Shown here one piece after another: positions 1-8,800 of a DNA stretch of 27,694 nt. The notes under the pieces are model-generated. The model had not been told where the DNA came from, made no database searches, and was given only the letters and a program-made list of their open reading frames with translations. The DNA is from JAGWRA01 sp035534615. Lineage in GTDB: Bacteria; Acidobacteriota; Vicinamibacteria; Vicinamibacterales; CAVVIG01. Numbering within the stretch: the stretch's first letter is position 1; every line of letters starts with the position of its first letter. The position numbers and the translations under genes were made by a program. The stretch lies in NCBI GenBank assembly GCA_035534615.1, contig DATLRO010000087.1:1-27694 (forward strand), given 5' to 3'.

Positions 1-130
1 GTTCGACCTGATCCACCACCCCCTCAGCAACCTCTACATCGTCTATGACGAGCAGCGGGTCTCCACACCGGAGTCGCTCGTGCCCGGCCGCGGCCTCATC
101 GTCAAGTTCACGCAGCTGATGTCGTTCTGA
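1..130 (+). CDS. C-terminal end of a DUF5916-like outer-membrane protein (partial)
   Basis: An open frame enters from the left edge (first full codon at base 2) and ends at TGA 128-130, leaving 42 residues. The tail reads SNLYIVYDEQ near its start and ends LIVKFTQLMSF, with a terminal phenylalanine as is usual for outer-membrane beta-barrels. The pattern of a strand with LYIVY, then a short loop, then LIVKFT closing on F resembles the end of DUF5916 / carbohydrate-binding family 9-like proteins that are common in Acidobacteriota. Only the last two strands are visible, so the assignment rests on resemblance. It converges with the methyltransferase gene that ends at 168. Confidence 0.6.
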   Translation, partial: FDLIHHPLSNLYIVYDEQRVSTPESLVPGRGLIVKFTQLMSF

Positions 131-167
131 CGGCCGGCGACCGCACGCCGAAACACGGGCGCCCCGA

Positions 168-1373
168 TCACCTCGGCGCCGGCTTCTCCAGGAAGGCCAT
201 GACGCTCGTGAACACCGAGTCGTCCATCCGGACGACCATGTGCGGCGTCTGGTGCGGATTGCCGTACAGGTTGATCGGCACGTATTCGTAGCGGGCGTAC
301 ACGCGCTCGTCGATCGGCTCCACCAGCCGCAGGCCCGATCGGTCCATCAGCGTGCGCACCTCGTCCGGCGTGAAGACCTCGTCGTGGGGCGGCCCGGCCA
401 GCAGGTACTCGGTGGCGACGACCACGAGCCCGCCGGGCCGGACGATGCGGGCCATCTCCTGAAGGGCCACCACCGCCCCTTCGAGGCCGCCGAAGTGCTC
501 GATGGACGACAGCGAGTAGGCGACGTCGAAGGTGTCGGACCGCAGCCCGAGCTGCAGCCCGTTCATCTTCAGAAATCTCAGGCGCTCCTGCCGATACGGA
601 AAGGGCGCATAGTCGTCCGGCCGGTCGATGACCCGTGGGTCGCCTTCCTTGGACTGCACCGATTGCCAGATGCCCTCGTACAGGTCGGTCGCCACCACCG
701 ACCGGACGCGGTTGGCCAGCCAGTACAGGACGCACTCGTGGCCGGCGCCCACGCTGGCGACCGACACGTCGTCGCGCACGAAGCCGAGGCGGGAGAGGCC
801 GAACACGAGCTGGGTGAACTCGTAGCTCTTGCGGTGCATCGACAGCTTGTGGTCGGGCAGCACCGCCAGCTCGCGAAGGAGCGTCATCCACTCCGGGTTG
901 TCCCACTTCGCCGGATTCGCCAGCTCGCAGAGCTGCGTGTCGCGCGGCACGAAGCCGCCTTCGGGGGAGACGGCGGCGTACCGGCGTTCGAATTCCGACG
1001 ACAGCAGGAGCGAGCCGACCATGTGCGTGCGGGTCGTGCCGGCGGCCAGCTCGGCGAGGAAGCTGCGCAGCCCGCCCTCGTCCGGTTCCCGGCCGAGGAC
1101 GAAACGGTAGGCGCGACGCGCGAAGCGATCGTCGCTCCCGAGCGACTGGAGGCCCGGCTCGAGCACGGCCGGGTCGCGCTCGGGCCGGCCGGCCTGCCAT
1201 CCCAGGTACACGAGACGGAATTCGGGTGAGGAAATCAGGCGGCCGATGAAGCCGTCCAGGTCGGCGGCCTCGAAGCCGCGTCGCTGGTCGCGAAGCTCGA
1301 TCGCGGAGATGGCGCGGCCGAGCACGATCCAGAACCCTTCGGCGATGAGTGCGTCGGCAGATGGCTCGGTCAC
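168..1373 (-). CDS. DUF4214-like domain fused to SAM-dependent methyltransferase
   Basis: This 401-residue protein has two parts. Residues about 5-130 hold two repeats resembling DUF4214, each with the pattern hydrophobic-LGR followed by a helix ending SSEF or SPEF (for example FVLGREPDEGGL, then LLLSSEFERRY). From about residue 200 a class I methyltransferase fold begins: a SAM-binding loop SVGAGHE near residue 207, an acidic ATDLYEG at the next strand, SSIEHFGG near 287, and a post-motif IVRPGGLVVVATEY. The substrate cannot be read; DUF4214 with methyltransferases is often seen in surface-glycan contexts, which is family knowledge only. I chose GTG at 1373 because upstream codons in frame have low-complexity composition and a TACAAT box lies 9 bases before it. 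There is no Shine-Dalgarno sequence, so the mRNA may be leaderless. Confidence 0.8.
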   Translation of the reverse strand: MTEPSADALIAEGFWIVLGRAISAIELRDQRRGFEAADLDGFIGRLISSPEFRLVYLGWQAGRPERDPAVLEPGLQSLGSDDRFARRAYRFVLGREPDEGGLRSFLAELAAGTTRTHMVGSLLLSSEFERRYAAVSPEGGFVPRDTQLCELANPAKWDNPEWMTLLRELAVLPDHKLSMHRKSYEFTQLVFGLSRLGFVRDDVSVASVGAGHECVLYWLANRVRSVVATDLYEGIWQSVQSKEGDPRVIDRPDDYAPFPYRQERLRFLKMNGLQLGLRSDTFDVAYSLSSIEHFGGLEGAVVALQEMARIVRPGGLVVVATEYLLAGPPHDEVFTPDEVRTLMDRSGLRLVEPIDERVYARYEYVPINLYGNPHQTPHMVVRMDDSVFTSVMAFLEKPAPR

Positions 1374-1382
1374 GGTCGGGAG

Positions 1383-1388
1383 ATTGTA
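1383..1388 (-). promoter_or_regulatory. Candidate -10 box (TACAAT) for the DUF4214-methyltransferase gene
   Basis: The minus strand reads TACAAT here, five of six matches to the sigma-70 -10 consensus, in a very GC-rich surrounding. Its end lies only 9 bases upstream of the GTG start at 1373, so transcription would begin within a few bases of the start codon. No convincing -35 hexamer is visible. Confidence 0.4.
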
Positions 1389-1461
1389 CACGCTCGCCGG
1401 ACGCGGCGGCGGCCGGGCGGCGATCGGACGTGACCGGGCGCCCGCGGGGCATCCCCCGCGC

Positions 1462-1491
1462 TTGCCGAGACGAGGCTCCGCAGCGTATGCT
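1462..1491 (+). promoter_or_regulatory. Candidate promoter for the methyltransferase at 1524
   Basis: TTGCCG (1462-1467) and TATGCT (1486-1491) are spaced by 18 bases, each matching four of six sigma-70 consensus positions. The predicted start would give a leader of about 25 bases. Together with the minus-strand box at 1383-1388 this makes the 150-bp gap a divergent promoter region. Confidence 0.4.
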
Positions 1492-1523
1492 CGCTCCGGC
1501 CGGCAGTCCAGCGTCCTTTCCTC

Positions 1524-2180
1524 ATGAGCGTCGCCTCCCATCTCGGCATCACCCTGCGGAACTACGACCGGCAGATCCGGACGTTCATTCCCGACTACGA
1601 CGAAATGCTGGACGCGGCGGCGGCGGCGATCGACCGGCCGACGAGACACCTGATCGATCTGGGGACCGGCACCGGCGCGCTGGCGGCCCGATGCCTGGCG
1701 GCCGCTCCGCGCGCGCGGGTGATCGGCATCGACGAGGATGGCGACGTCCTCGCGCTGGCCGCCCGACGGTTGGGCGGGCGCGCCACGTTCATCAACGCGA
1801 GTTTCGCCGCGGTGTCGCTGCCGCGCGCCGACGCGGTGGTGGCGTCGTTCTCGCTGCACCACGTGGCGGCGCGCGCCGTGAAGCAGCGGCTGTACCGCCG
1901 CGTGTCGGCCGCGCTGACACCGGGCGGCGTCTTCATCAACGCCGATTGCTGCCCCGCGCTCGACCCGGCCCTGGCGGCCGCGCAGCGGTCGCAATGGCGG
2001 GCCCACCTCCGCCGGACCTATCCGCCCGCGAAGGCCAGTGCCTTCCTCCGGGCGTGGAAGCGCGAGGACACCTACGTCCCGCTGGAGCTCGAAGTGAACA
2101 TGACGCGAGCCGCCGGTCTTCACGCGGAGATCGTCTGGCGGCGCGGGGCCTTCGCCGTCATCGTCTCGCGGAAGTGCTGA
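1524..2180 (+). CDS. Class I SAM-dependent methyltransferase
   Basis: This 218-residue single-domain protein has a classic Rossmann methyltransferase layout. Motif I is LIDLGTGTG at residues 43-51, the acidic end of strand 2 is VIGID with D70, motif IV is VVASFSLHHV at about 105-114, and post-motif ALTPGGVFINAD follows. The C-terminal part is helical with a YVPLELEVNMTRAAG segment typical of ubiquinone/menaquinone-type or small-molecule methyltransferases. The substrate is not deducible. The ATG at 1524 has no Shine-Dalgarno sequence. It is divergent from the DUF4214-methyltransferase gene; there is no sequence similarity suggesting a recent duplication. It is not recognisable as bioC although a biotin operon lies 8 kb downstream. 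Confidence 0.8.
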   Translation: MSVASHLGITLRNYDRQIRTFIPDYDEMLDAAAAAIDRPTRHLIDLGTGTGALAARCLAAAPRARVIGIDEDGDVLALAARRLGGRATFINASFAAVSLPRADAVVASFSLHHVAARAVKQRLYRRVSAALTPGGVFINADCCPALDPALAAAQRSQWRAHLRRTYPPAKASAFLRAWKREDTYVPLELEVNMTRAAGLHAEIVWRRGAFAVIVSRKC

Positions 2181-2221
2181 GCGGAACGTGAGCGCGGAAT
2201 TTGTCCCGGCCGGCGCTGTCG

Positions 2222-2239
2222 TTTCCGCGAAAGCGGAAA
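2222..2239. repeat. REP-like palindrome with GAAA loop
   Basis: A perfect 7-bp stem TTTCCGC / GCGGAAA closes on GAAA, a GNRA tetraloop, and is followed by ATCCAGG. This closely resembles the dispersed palindrome ending in GCGGGAATCCAG that is scattered between genes in many bacteria. It lies 41 bases after the methyltransferase stop and could also help terminate that transcript. A diverged second copy is at 14757-14778. Confidence 0.5.
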
Positions 2240-2320
2240 TCCAGGGGCGCAGGCTTCACTGAACGCCATGGCCATACGCCATCGGCATCCGCGGATCGAG
2301 ATTTGCTTGCAAGGGATCAG

Positions 2321-2755
2321 ATGAGGCGCTTGCTGAGAACGCCGAGAGGCCGAGGTCCGGCCTTGATCGCGCTCGTTCCACTGGTGGCGATCACGCTCTT
2401 CGCGCCGCAGCCGGCGTGCGCGGCTTCGTCGACGTCGATGTCGATCCAGGCGACCATGGCGTGCTGTCGGACGCTGCAGCCGTGCCCGGCATCCGCCTCC
2501 GGCCGCACGTGCTGTCCGCGGGGCTACCGCACCGGTGCGGCACCGTCGGGATCCGCCCTGCCGCCCGCCTGGTCGGAGTCCATGGAACGTCCGACCGCCA
2601 GTGCGCCGGTGACGGCGGGGCACAGCGCCTCCGTGGTTGTGGCGGCGCTGACGGCGGCATCCCGCGTCGAGATTCTCTCCCGGGCACTCACCCGCTCCCG
2701 GTTCCAGCACCCGCCGCTTCCGTTCTACATCGCGCTCTCCTCGCTGCTGGTCTGA
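2321..2755 (+). CDS. Small secreted Cys/Met-containing protein heading the metal-efflux locus
   Basis: This 144-residue product begins with a basic N-terminus and a hydrophobic core (ALIALVPLVAITLF) followed by a likely signal peptidase site after PQPACA, residue 34. The mature start carries a Met/Cys cluster: M40, M46, paired C48-C49, C55, and paired C64-C65. The middle is Ala/Ser-rich and the end is FQHPPLPFYIALSSLLV. I recall similar small proteins, with CC...C...CC and a C-terminal HPP-Y-SLL pattern, before cation-efflux operons in Acidobacteriota; that recollection needs a search. The ATG at 2321 is preceded by AAGGGA at 2311-2316. The adjacent pump suggests periplasmic metal binding or sensing. 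It could instead be spurious, since GC-rich DNA has long open frames. Confidence 0.55.
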   Translation: MRRLLRTPRGRGPALIALVPLVAITLFAPQPACAASSTSMSIQATMACCRTLQPCPASASGRTCCPRGYRTGAAPSGSALPPAWSESMERPTASAPVTAGHSASVVVAALTAASRVEILSRALTRSRFQHPPLPFYIALSSLLV

Positions 2756-2871
2756 CCCGCCCCCTCTGAACGGATCACCCGCGTGCGGTGCGACTGCACG
2801 CGACGTCGGTCACCTGTCGCCGTCACGGGCGTGTGTACGCACGCGTCGCGTCCCTGACGGCCGGAGGGGTT

Positions 2872-4203
2872 ATGCGCGGGCTGTTCTGCTCCATTGCGAT
2901 CTGCCTGGCCGGCGCCGGAAGTCCGGCGCAGGCGGGCGCCCAAACGGTGTCTGCCCGGCCGCCACAGGCGACGACCGCCGTCACGGTGGCGTCACCGGTG
3001 CCGGCGACGGCCGGCGCCGTCGTTCCCTTGAGCGCGCTGCTGCAGGAAGCTGCCCGGAACAATCCCGACATCCTGGCGGCCGCCAGGATGTGGCAGGCGA
3101 CCACGCGGGTGGCGCCTCAAGTCTCGAGCCTGCCGGATCCGCAAGTGGTCTTCCAGCAGCTCGATGTCGGCAGTCCCCGGCCGTTCGCCGGATTCACCAA
3201 CAGCGACTTCGCGTACGTCGGCCTCGGCGTCTCCCAGGACGTGCCGTTCCCCGGCACGCTCGCGCTCCGCGGGCAGGCGGCAGAGCGGGCCAGCGACGCG
3301 AGTCGCCGGCAGGTCGACGCGGTCCGGCGCCAGGTACAAGCCGACATCCGGGACGCCTATGCGCGACTGGGCCGTGTCCAGGAAAGCCTGGCGATCCTCA
3401 CTCGCGATGCGCCGCTCTTGGCGGAAATCGAACAGATCGCCGAAGCGCGCTACCGGGTGGGCCGGGGGTCGGAGCAGGCCGTGCTGGAGGCGCAGCTTCA
3501 GCAGACGCGCCTGCAGCGCGACGTCGCGCTCCGGCAGCAGGACCGCGACCTGATCGAAGCCAGGCTGAAGCAGCTCGTCGGCCGCGCCCAGGAGTCCCCG
3601 GATGTCGTCGCGGCGGCGCCGGTGGAAACGCCGCTGCCACCCGATCCGGAGCGGCTGCTCCAGCGCGTGGAGACCGGCAATCCGTCGGTGCTCGGCCGCC
3701 GTGATCTCGTCAGGGAAGCGGAAGCGAACGTGGCGCTGGCCCACAAGGCGTTCGATCCCGACTTCACCGTCCAGTTCATGTGGCAGCACACGGCCGAGCC
3801 GTTCCGCGACATGTACATGTTCACCGTCGGCGCCCGCATCCCGCTCTACTGGCGTCATCGCCAGGTCCCGGGCCTCGCGGAAGCCACCGACCGGCTGGCC
3901 GGCGTGCGCGAGGAGTACACCGCGGACATTCAGGCGGCCCAGGCGCAGCTCCGCGATCAGCTGTCGCGCGCCGAGACGGCCGGCCGCCTGCTGACGATCG
4001 ACCGCGACGGACTCATCCCGCAGGCACGGGCGGCGTTTCAGGCCGGCCTCGCCGCGTATCAATCGGGGCGTCTGGATTTCAATGCCGTGCTCCGTTCGTT
4101 CCTGGACGTGCTGGCGCTCGAAGACTCGTACTGGCAGACGCTCGCCGATCACGAAGCCGCGGTCGCGCGGATCGAGCAGCTCACCGGAGTGCCCCTCCCG
4201 TGA
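2872..4203 (+). CDS. TolC/CusC-type outer-membrane efflux protein
   Basis: This 443-residue protein is the outer-membrane channel of a tripartite heavy-metal pump. A signal peptide (MRGLFCSIAICLAGAGSP to AQA) is followed by two outer-membrane-efflux repeats. The first starts at LSALLQEAARNNPDILAAAR and contains GLGVSQDVPFPGTLALRG. The second starts at LLQRVETGNPSVLGRRDLV and contains FTVGARIPLYWRHRQVPGL. Long Ala/Gln/Arg-rich helices such as DIRDAYARLGRVQESLAIL form the periplasmic tunnel in this family. The ATG at 2872 has GGAGG at 2863-2867, the best ribosome site nearby; an upstream in-frame start would precede the signal peptide awkwardly. It is followed by the adaptor gene after 64 bases. 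Exact metal specificity cannot be read from the channel. Confidence 0.87.
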   Translation: MRGLFCSIAICLAGAGSPAQAGAQTVSARPPQATTAVTVASPVPATAGAVVPLSALLQEAARNNPDILAAARMWQATTRVAPQVSSLPDPQVVFQQLDVGSPRPFAGFTNSDFAYVGLGVSQDVPFPGTLALRGQAAERASDASRRQVDAVRRQVQADIRDAYARLGRVQESLAILTRDAPLLAEIEQIAEARYRVGRGSEQAVLEAQLQQTRLQRDVALRQQDRDLIEARLKQLVGRAQESPDVVAAAPVETPLPPDPERLLQRVETGNPSVLGRRDLVREAEANVALAHKAFDPDFTVQFMWQHTAEPFRDMYMFTVGARIPLYWRHRQVPGLAEATDRLAGVREEYTADIQAAQAQLRDQLSRAETAGRLLTIDRDGLIPQARAAFQAGLAAYQSGRLDFNAVLRSFLDVLALEDSYWQTLADHEAAVARIEQLTGVPLP

Positions 4204-4267
4204 ACGCGCCCGGTCCCGCGGCGGCCGCAACGGTCGGCATGCCGTTCTGCACGGAGTCGGTACCCCT

Positions 4268-5830
4268 ATGAAGAACTATCGACCGGCCTTTCTCGCCGCC
4301 GTCACGGTCAACGTCCTGCTCGGCGCCGTGCTCGGCGGGCTCTGGTGGTCGCACCGCCGCCCGCCCCTGGCCCTCTCCGCGCCTGCCGCCGCGACGACGA
4401 CCGCCGCCGCGGTCCCGCCGCCACACGACGGCGCGGCGGCGGCGGCTCCGCCCGCGCTGTCGCCGGTGCAGCTCGGCCCTGAGAGGCTCCAGCGGATCGG
4501 CGTCACGACGGCGGTCGCCGCCGAGCAGACGGTCACGCAGGACATCCGGACCACCGGCAACGTCGACGTCGACCAGCAGCGCCTCTCGTCGGTCCAGCTC
4601 CGCTTCCCCGGCTGGATCCAAAAGGTGTTCGTCAACTCCCTCTACCAGTACGTCCGCAAGGGGCAGCCCCTGTTCACGATCTACAGCCCCGAAGTCGTCA
4701 CCACGGAGCACGAGTATCTGCTGGCGCGACACACGCGGACGCTGCTGGCGGACAGCGCCGTGCCGGGCGTCAGCGCGGGAACCGTGTCCCTGCTCGCGGC
4801 CGCGCGCGAGCGGCTGGAGCAGTGGGACGTCCCGGCCGCTGAAATCGGCCGGCTCGATCGGACCGGGACGATCCAGCGGGATCTCGAGGTCGATTCGCCC
4901 GCCTCGGGCTACGTCACCGAATGGCGTGCGCTGCCACAGACGTACGCCGAGCCGCAGACGCCGCTCTACACCCTGGCCGATCTGTCGACCGTCTGGGTGT
5001 ACGCCCAGGTGTTTCAGAACGACATCGGGCGGGTCCGCGTCGGCATGCCGGCCTCCGTTACGGTCGACACGTACCCCGGGCGGACCTTTCGAGGCCGTGT
5101 CGACGACATCTGGCCGCAGGTGGACGAGGGCACGCGGACGGTCAAGGTGCGACTGGCGTTCCCGAACCCCCATCTCACGCTGATGCCCGGCATGTTCGTC
5201 AACGTCGACATCAGCGTGCCGCTCGGGCGCCGTCTCGTCGTCCCGGCGTCGGCCATCTTCGAGACCGGCACGCGGGCGCTGGTCTTCGTCGATCATGGCG
5301 GCGGCGACCTCGAGCCGCGGACCATCCAGGCGGGCGCCACCGCCGGAGACGAGGCGGTCGTCGCCAGCGGGCTGAAGCCCGGCGAACGGGTCGTCACCTC
5401 CGCGAACTTCCTCATTGATTCGGAGAGCCAGCTGCAGGCGGCGCTCGGCTCGTTCGCGCCGCCGCCGCCCGGCGCCGGCGCGGCCGCCTCGATGAACGGG
5501 TCGAGCCGGACCGCCAAGGTGGCGATCACGACCGATCCCTCGCCGCCGCGCAAAGGAGACAACACCGTTCGCGTCGGCCTGACCGACGCCGGCGGCAGGC
5601 CGGTGACCGGCGCCGTGGTGGACGTCACCTTTTTCATGCCCGCGATGCCCGCCATGGGCATGCCGGCCGCGCACGCGCGGGCGACTCTCCACGAGACGGC
5701 CCCGGGGCAGTACGAAGGCCCGGCGCAGCTGCCGTCAGGCGGTCAGTGGCAGGTGATCGTGACCGCCCGCCGCGACGGCGCCGTCATCGCCAGCCGGCAG
5801 CTGACCATCTCGACGACGGGGGGCGCGTAG
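4268..5830 (+). CDS. CusB-like periplasmic adaptor with C-terminal YtkA-like domain
   Basis: This 520-residue RND adaptor has an N-terminal membrane anchor (AFLAAVTVNVLLGAVLGGLW), an Ala/Pro-rich linker to about residue 70, and then the membrane-fusion core. VQLRFPGWIQKVFVN and GQPLFTIYSPEV are the lipoyl-type half motifs typical of CusB. A helical hairpin follows, then SPASGYVTEW and the barrel with LPQTYAEPQTPLYTLADLS and MPGMFVNVDI. From about residue 420 an extra beta-sandwich resembling YtkA/FixH appears, with the Met run MPAMPAMGMP at residues 457-466. The N-terminal Met cluster of E. coli CusB is absent, as is a YHS/HMBD-type heavy-metal domain. GGAG lies 11 bases before the ATG. The stop is two bases from the pump gene, so the two are co-transcribed. 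Confidence 0.88.
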   Translation: MKNYRPAFLAAVTVNVLLGAVLGGLWWSHRRPPLALSAPAAATTTAAAVPPPHDGAAAAAPPALSPVQLGPERLQRIGVTTAVAAEQTVTQDIRTTGNVDVDQQRLSSVQLRFPGWIQKVFVNSLYQYVRKGQPLFTIYSPEVVTTEHEYLLARHTRTLLADSAVPGVSAGTVSLLAAARERLEQWDVPAAEIGRLDRTGTIQRDLEVDSPASGYVTEWRALPQTYAEPQTPLYTLADLSTVWVYAQVFQNDIGRVRVGMPASVTVDTYPGRTFRGRVDDIWPQVDEGTRTVKVRLAFPNPHLTLMPGMFVNVDISVPLGRRLVVPASAIFETGTRALVFVDHGGGDLEPRTIQAGATAGDEAVVASGLKPGERVVTSANFLIDSESQLQAALGSFAPPPPGAGAAASMNGSSRTAKVAITTDPSPPRKGDNTVRVGLTDAGGRPVTGAVVDVTFFMPAMPAMGMPAAHARATLHETAPGQYEGPAQLPSGGQWQVIVTARRDGAVIASRQLTISTTGGA

Positions 5831-5832
5831 CC

Positions 5833-8800
5833 ATGATCGGCGCCATTATCGACTGGTGCGCGCGCAACCGGTTCCTGGTGCTCCTGGGAACGGCCGTGCT
5901 CACGCTCGGCGGTATCTGGGCCATCGGTCGGGTCCCGCTCGACGCGCTTCCGGACATCTCGGACGTCCAGGTCATCATTCACACCCCCTGGGCCGGCCAG
6001 CCGCCGGATCTCATCGAGGACCAGGTCACCTATCCGATCGTGACGACGCTGCTGGCGGCCCCGCGCGTGAAGGCGGTGCGGGCCGAGAGCATGTTCGGCG
6101 ATTCGTACGTCTATGTGGTGTTCGACGACGGCACGGACCTGTACTGGGCGCGGTCGCGCGTGCTCGAGTACCTGCAGCAGCTCGAGGGGCGGCTGCCGGC
6201 CGGTGCGCACCCGACGCTCGGGCCTGACGCCACCGGCGCCGGCTGGGTCTACGAATACGCACTGACCGACACGAGCCACACGTACAGTCTGGCCGACCTG
6301 CGAAGCCTGCAGGACTGGTTCCTCCGGTATCAGCTCGAGACCGTGCCAGGCGTGGCGGAAGTGGCGTCGATCGGCGGCTTCGTCCGGCAGTATCAGGTCA
6401 GGCTGGATCCGAACAAGCTGCGCGCGTTCCATATTCCGCTCTCCACCGTGATCGACCGTGTCCGCGCCAGCACCAACGAGGTCGGCGGGCGGCTGCTGGA
6501 GCTCGGAGGGGCCGAATACATGGTGCGCGGCCTCGGCTACTTCAAATCCCTGAACGACCTGGCGACCGTGCCGGTCGCCACCGTCAACGGCACACCCGTG
6601 CTCGTCCGCGATCTCGGGACGGTCGCCTTCGGACCCGACATCCGGCAGGGGGTGGCCGAGTGGAACGGCGACGGCGAAACGGTCGGCGGCATCGTGATCA
6701 TGCGGGACGGGATGAACGCGCTGAACGTGATCGACGGCGTCAAGCAGAAGCTCGCGGCGCTGGCCCCCTCCCTGCCGCCGGGGGTGAGGGTCGTGCCGGC
6801 CTACGATCGATCCACGCTGATCGAGGAGTCGGTCGCCACCCTCCGCCGGGCGCTGCTCGAGGAGGCGCTGATCGTCAGCCTGGTCATCATCCTCTTCCTG
6901 TTCCACTTCCGATCCGCGTTCATCCCGATCATCAGCCTGCCGGTCGCGGTGCTGGCCTCGTTCATTCCGATGTACTACCTGGGGATCAGCACGAACATCA
7001 TGTCGCTCGGCGGCCTGGCGCTGGCGATCGGCGTCCTCGTCGACGCGGCCATCGTCATTGTCGAAAACGGGTATCGCCGGCTGTCCGAGCGGCAGGAGGC
7101 GCTCGCGGCGGCGCCGGCCCCGGGCGCGCAGCCGGGTCCGCCGGAGGGCGCGCCGGCGCCGGCCGCGACCGTCACCGGGCGCGAGCGCCGGCAGATTCTC
7201 CTCCAGGCGGCCAAGCAGGTCGGGCCGGCGATCTTCGTGTCGCTGCTGATCATCGTGGTGTCCTTCCTGCCGGTCTTCCTGCTGGAGGCGCAGGAGGGCC
7301 GGATGTTCCGGCCGCTGGCCTGGACCAAGACGCTGGCCGTCGGCTTTTCGTCGGTGCTGGCCATCACGCTCGTCCCGGTGCTCATGCTCGTGTTCATGCG
7401 CGGCCGGCTCCGTCCGGAGCGCCGGAATCCGGTCTCCCGGATCACGCAGGCCGTGTATCTGCCGATCCTGCGACTCTGCCTGCGGTTCCCGAAGACCGTC
7501 CTCCTCGTCAACCTCGCCTTCCTGGCGTTGACCCTGCCGCTGGCGGCACGGATCGGCAGTCAGTTCATGCCCCCCTTCTACGAGGGCTCGGCGCTGTACA
7601 TGCCGACGGCGCTGCCGGGCATCTCCATCACGCAGGCGTCGGCGCTCCTGCAGGAGCAGGACCGGATCATCCGCAGCTTTCCCGAGGTGCAATCCGTCTT
7701 CGGCACCGCCGGTCATTCGGACAGCGCCACCGACAACGCCCCGCTCAGCATGTTCGACACGACCATCACGCTCAAGCCGCGCCACGAGTGGCGACCGGGC
7801 ATGACCTATGACCGGCTCATCCAGCAGATGGACGCCAGGCTGCAGTTCCCGGGGCTGACCAACACGTGGACGATGCCGATCCAGAACCGGCTCGATATGG
7901 AGCTGACCGGCATCAAGACCCCGGTCGGCCTGAAGATCCAGGGTCCGTCGCTCGACGGCATCCAGCAGGTGGGCGCCCGGATCCAGCAGGTGCTGTCCCG
8001 CCTGCCCGAGGTCCGGTCGGTCTTCGCCGAACGCGTGTCGCAGGGCTTCTACGTGAATATCGACGTCGACCGCGCACAGGCGGCGCGCTACGGGCTGACG
8101 GTCGGCGACGTGCAGCAGGCGGTGACGTCCGGCATCGGCGGCGAAGACATCGCCGAGAACATCGAGGGGCGGGCACGCTACCCTGTGAACGTCCGCTACA
8201 ACCGCGACTTCCGCGACAACCTGCAGGAGCTGAACCAGGTGCTGCTGGCCACGCCGACCGGTGCGCAGATCCCGATCGGCGAGGTGGCCCGGATCTCGTT
8301 TTCCCGGGGACCGGCGTCGATCCGGGATGAGGACGGCGCCCTGACGGGATACGTGTACGTCGACTTGAAGACCGCCGACTACGGCCGCTTCGTCGCGGCC
8401 GCCACCCGGCAACTGCAGAGCCGGCTGCGGCTGCCGGCCGGGTTCACCTACCACTGGTCGGGTGAGTACGAATTCCAGCTTCGCGCGGAGCGCCGCCTGG
8501 CGCTCATCGTCCCGGTGGTCTTTCTGCTCATCTTCACCCTGCTGTACCTGCTGTTCCGCTCCGTCGCCGAGGCCTTCATGCTGCTCGTGCCGACGATCTA
8601 CGCCCTGACGGGCGGGCTGCTCCTGCAGTGGTGGCTCGGCTACGAATTCAGCGTGGCCGTCTGGGTCGGCTACATCGCCCTGTTCGGCATCGCCGTCGAA
8701 ACGGCCGTGGTCATGATGGTGTACCTCAACGAGGCGCTCGACGCGCGCCTGCAGTCCGGTCGCGCGCTGTCGGCGCGCGACGTGCTGGACGCCGCGACCG

